Source of the DNA: an uncultured Bacillaceae bacterium
GTDB taxonomy: Bacteria > Bacillota > Bacilli > Bacillales > Amphibacillaceae
Direction of reading: 5' to 3'
DNA: 7,551 bases
Assembly: GCA_945639745.1 (NCBI GenBank)
Contig: CALZEK010000061.1
Span: 1 to 7,551, forward strand
Of this stretch, positions 5,477 to 7,551 are shown piece by piece. A program made the position numbers and the translations under genes. Numbering within the stretch: the first letter of the stretch is position 1; every line of letters starts with the position of its first letter. The notes under the pieces are model-generated. The model did no database searches and was not told the origin of the DNA. It worked only from the letters and a program-made list of their open reading frames with translations.

Positions 5477-7285
5477 ATGAAAAGCATGCCAAAAAGGTCA
5501 GAAGTAAAACGAGAAGAAACATGGAATTTAAAAGATTTATTTGAAACTGAAGCAGCTTATGAAAGAGCAATCAAACATTTAAAAGAATTAGTAAATACTT
5601 TTGAAGAAAATTATCAAGGTAAGCTTACCGATGCTTCATCTGTAATTAAAATGATGGCAGACTATGAAATAATCATTGAAAAAATAGTACCGATTGGAAA
5701 CTATTCAAATTTATCACTATCAGTTGATCAGACAAATGAAAAAGCTCAAACACGTGCTAGTCATTTTGGACAAATTGCAGCTAAAATAAGTAGTCAATTG
5801 GCCTTTGTTAATAGTGAGCTTTTAGCATTACCAGCAGATGTATTATTAGAAGCAATGAAAATGAGCAAAGAATATAAAGGATACCTAGAAAAGTTAATAA
5901 AAAAACAAGCCTATCAACTTTCACCAGAGACTGAAAAAGTCTTAGCGGCTTTTTCAGCAGTATTTAACGGTCCTTATGAATTATATGAATTAACTAAAAT
6001 GGTAGATATAGAATTTCCTAATTTTAAAGTAGATAATCAAGAATATCCACTAAGTTATGTTTCTTTTGAAGGAGACTGGGAATCAGAAGTTGATACTAAA
6101 AAAAGACATGCAGCATTTGCTAGCTTTACAAAAACTTTAAAAAATTATCAACATACAACAGCCAAGACGTATGATATGCATTTACAACAAGAAAAAACTG
6201 AATCTGACCTCCGGGGATATAAAAACATATTTGAATCATTATTATTTGATCAAGAAGTAGATCGATCGATGTATGATAGACAAATTGATTTAATTACAAC
6301 TGAACTTGCACCACACATGAGAAAATACGCTAAATTACTACAAAAAGTTCACGGATTAGATAAAATGACCTTTGCAGATTTGAAAATCCCACTAGATCCA
6401 AATTATGAACCTAAAGTAACAATTGAAGGTTCAAAAGAGTATATTGAAGCATCGTTAAAAGTTATGGGAGAAGATTATTTAGAAATGGTGGAGCAATCTT
6501 ATTCTAAAAGATGGATAGATTTTGCTCAAAATAAAGGAAAATCTACAGGTGCATTTTGTGCCAGTCCATTTGGAAGTCATTCATATATATTAATTTCTTG
6601 GACAGGTAGTATGGAAGACGTTTTTGTCTTAGCACACGAACTTGGTCATGCAGGCCATTTTAAATATACAAACGCAGAACAGAACATATTTAATACTGAT
6701 CCTTCGATGTATTTTATTGAAGCACCTTCAACAATGAATGAAATGCTTGTTGCAAATCATTTATTAAATCATTCAAAAGATCCAAATTTTAAGCGCTGGG
6801 TTATATCTTCAATTGTAGCACGGACTTATTATCATAATTTTGTAACACATTTATTAGAAGCAGCATATCAACGCGAAGTGTATAATATTATCGATGCAGG
6901 CGGTAGTGTTAATGCTACTATACTCAATAAAATTAAGCGTGAAGTATTAGAAGACTTTTGGGGAGACGATGTTGAAATTAATGCTGGAGCAGAATTAACT
7001 TGGATGCGTCAACCACATTATTATATGGGGTTATATCCATACACATACTCAGCAGGTTTAACGATTTCAACAATGATGTCTAAAAGAATATTAAGTGAAG
7101 GGAAATCTGCTGTTAAAGACTGGAAGGATGTACTAAAAGCAGGAGGGACTAAGACGCCAAAAGAGCTTGCTCTAATGGCAGGTATTGATATTTCAACTGA
7201 TAAGCCATTAAAAGAAACAATAGCTTATATAGGTAGCCTTATTGATGAATTAATCGAGCTAACTAAGGAAATAGAAGGAATTTAA
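5477..7285 (+). CDS. pepF: Oligoendopeptidase F (M3B zinc metallopeptidase)
   Basis: This cytoplasmic zinc endopeptidase cuts oligopeptides, acting in peptide utilisation and turnover, including signal-peptide or pheromone fragments in Firmicutes. The 602 residues match the family's normal length. The early RSEVKREETWNLKDLF stretch is typical of PepF. The catalytic motif HELGH (387-391) gives zinc ligands H387 and H391 with general base E388; the third ligand is E415 in FIEAPST. The C-terminal HYYMGLYPYTYSAGL (514-528) carries the His/Tyr residues that stabilise the transition state in M3 enzymes. All key residues are intact. The ribosome binding site AGGAG (5461-5465) is 11 bases from the ATG at 5477 and 5 bases from an in-frame TTG at 5471, which would add two residues; I prefer ATG but TTG is possible. 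It probably forms an operon with the DUF5412-like gene and ends at the terminator 7284-7307. Confidence 0.95.
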   Translation: MKSMPKRSEVKREETWNLKDLFETEAAYERAIKHLKELVNTFEENYQGKLTDASSVIKMMADYEIIIEKIVPIGNYSNLSLSVDQTNEKAQTRASHFGQIAAKISSQLAFVNSELLALPADVLLEAMKMSKEYKGYLEKLIKKQAYQLSPETEKVLAAFSAVFNGPYELYELTKMVDIEFPNFKVDNQEYPLSYVSFEGDWESEVDTKKRHAAFASFTKTLKNYQHTTAKTYDMHLQQEKTESDLRGYKNIFESLLFDQEVDRSMYDRQIDLITTELAPHMRKYAKLLQKVHGLDKMTFADLKIPLDPNYEPKVTIEGSKEYIEASLKVMGEDYLEMVEQSYSKRWIDFAQNKGKSTGAFCASPFGSHSYILISWTGSMEDVFVLAHELGHAGHFKYTNAEQNIFNTDPSMYFIEAPSTMNEMLVANHLLNHSKDPNFKRWVISSIVARTYYHNFVTHLLEAAYQREVYNIIDAGGSVNATILNKIKREVLEDFWGDDVEINAGAELTWMRQPHYYMGLYPYTYSAGLTISTMMSKRILSEGKSAVKDWKDVLKAGGTKTPKELALMAGIDISTDKPLKETIAYIGSLIDELIELTKEIEGI

Positions 7286-7307
7286 AGTAGCAGTTTTCTG
7301 CTACTTT
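7284..7307 (+). terminator. Intrinsic terminator after pepF
   Basis: A perfect 10-bp stem AAAGTAGCAG/CTGCTACTTT with a TTTT loop, beginning at the pepF stop codon (TAA 7283-7285) and followed by TAT. The T-run is short and partly inside the stem, but position and symmetry support termination of the pepF transcript. Confidence 0.82.
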
Positions 7308-7391
7308 TATATTGAATTTGTTTGGTCGTAGGATAGTTTAATCTTGCCTATACTAATTCGAGTAAAATATACAAAAAGCGAGTTGATCTAG

Positions 7392-7551
7392 ATGAAAAAA
7401 TATCATTTTAAAATATTATCAACTTTAATGGGAGCAGTACTAATCGGCATGCTAGGTCCGTTACTAGCTAAAGCTATTAATTATTTATTTCAGCAAATTA
7501 CTCCACTATATATTATGTTAGTCACAGGTATATTAAGTATAAGTCTTTTTA
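7392..7551 (+). CDS. Small membrane protein, unknown, cut by the right edge
   Basis: An open frame starts at ATG 7392, directly after an in-frame TAG (7389-7391), and is still open after 53 codons at the window end. The product begins MKKYHFKIL and has two hydrophobic stretches, about residues 9-27 (with GAVLIGMLGPLLAKA) and 36 to the edge (ending in VTGILSISLF), so it looks like an integral membrane protein. The only ribosome-binding-site candidate is the weak AGCGAG at 7377-7382, so a start at ATG 7428 is not excluded. A TATACT at 7349-7354 could be a -10, but no good -35 matches. I do not recognise the family. The terminator after pepF suggests it is a separate transcription unit. Confidence 0.6.
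   Translation, partial: MKKYHFKILSTLMGAVLIGMLGPLLAKAINYLFQQITPLYIMLVTGILSISLF

Noticed and set aside
7312..7354. Promoter for the right-edge gene (TTGAAT at 7312, TATACT at 7349)
   Set aside because: The spacing between the hexamers is 31 bases and no alternative -35 sits at 16-18 bases, so a promoter cannot be called.

Overview
The window is AT-rich bacterial DNA with strong AGGAGG-type ribosome binding sites, short intergenic gaps and intrinsic terminators. With an oligoendopeptidase F and a FadR-type GntR regulator, this fits a low-GC Firmicute, probably in or near the lactic acid bacteria (Enterococcus/Vagococcus/Carnobacterium-like) or the staphylococcal/bacillar side. The sequence alone does not fix the genus. 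No insertion sequence, phage gene, tRNA, rRNA or CRISPR array was seen.

Left block (1-1800). A minus-strand transporter gene of the SBF/Acr3 (bile acid symporter-like) superfamily runs off the left edge. Its first codons are out of frame with the rest at a run of six A (coding strand). It has a good sigma-A-like promoter (TTGCTA-17-TATAAT on the minus strand) with a G/C-tract palindrome, TACCCTGTAGGGTA, just downstream of the -10. Divergent from it are three small tandem genes (99, 103 and 78 codons) encoding paralogous acidic/lysine-rich proteins of unknown function. They share a 42-residue ungapped N-terminal module (YYIS ... EI.AT..E....KK) and a C-terminal LGT.ETK motif, joined by a linker of variable length. 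A hairpin exactly fills the gap between the stop codon of the third gene and the stop codon of the convergent gene, so it can terminate in both directions.

Middle block (1801-5013). This looks like a regulated cassette for a 2-hydroxy- or 2-oxo-carboxylate. It holds a GlcD/D-lactate dehydrogenase-type FAD oxidase and, overlapping it by ATGA, a Na+-coupled BASS-family carrier. A divergently transcribed FadR/FCD-type GntR regulator sits next to them. The shared intergenic region carries two TGGT-N3-ACCA-like operators 29 bp apart and a perfect 13-bp AT-only inverted repeat. The likely logic is that the regulator senses a small carboxylate through its FCD metal site and controls uptake (carrier) and oxidation (flavoenzyme). 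The exact substrate cannot be read from sequence.

Right block (5014-7551). A small membrane-anchored DUF5412-like protein and oligoendopeptidase F (pepF, M3B zinc metallopeptidase) follow co-directionally, perhaps from their own promoter inside the end of the regulator gene. A terminator follows pepF, then the start of an unrecognised small membrane protein gene cut by the right edge.

Most of the window is ordinary. The parts that deserve a second look are the three-member small-protein family, the frameshifted SBF gene with its palindromic operator, and the architecture of the intergenic region in front of the oxidase/carrier pair.
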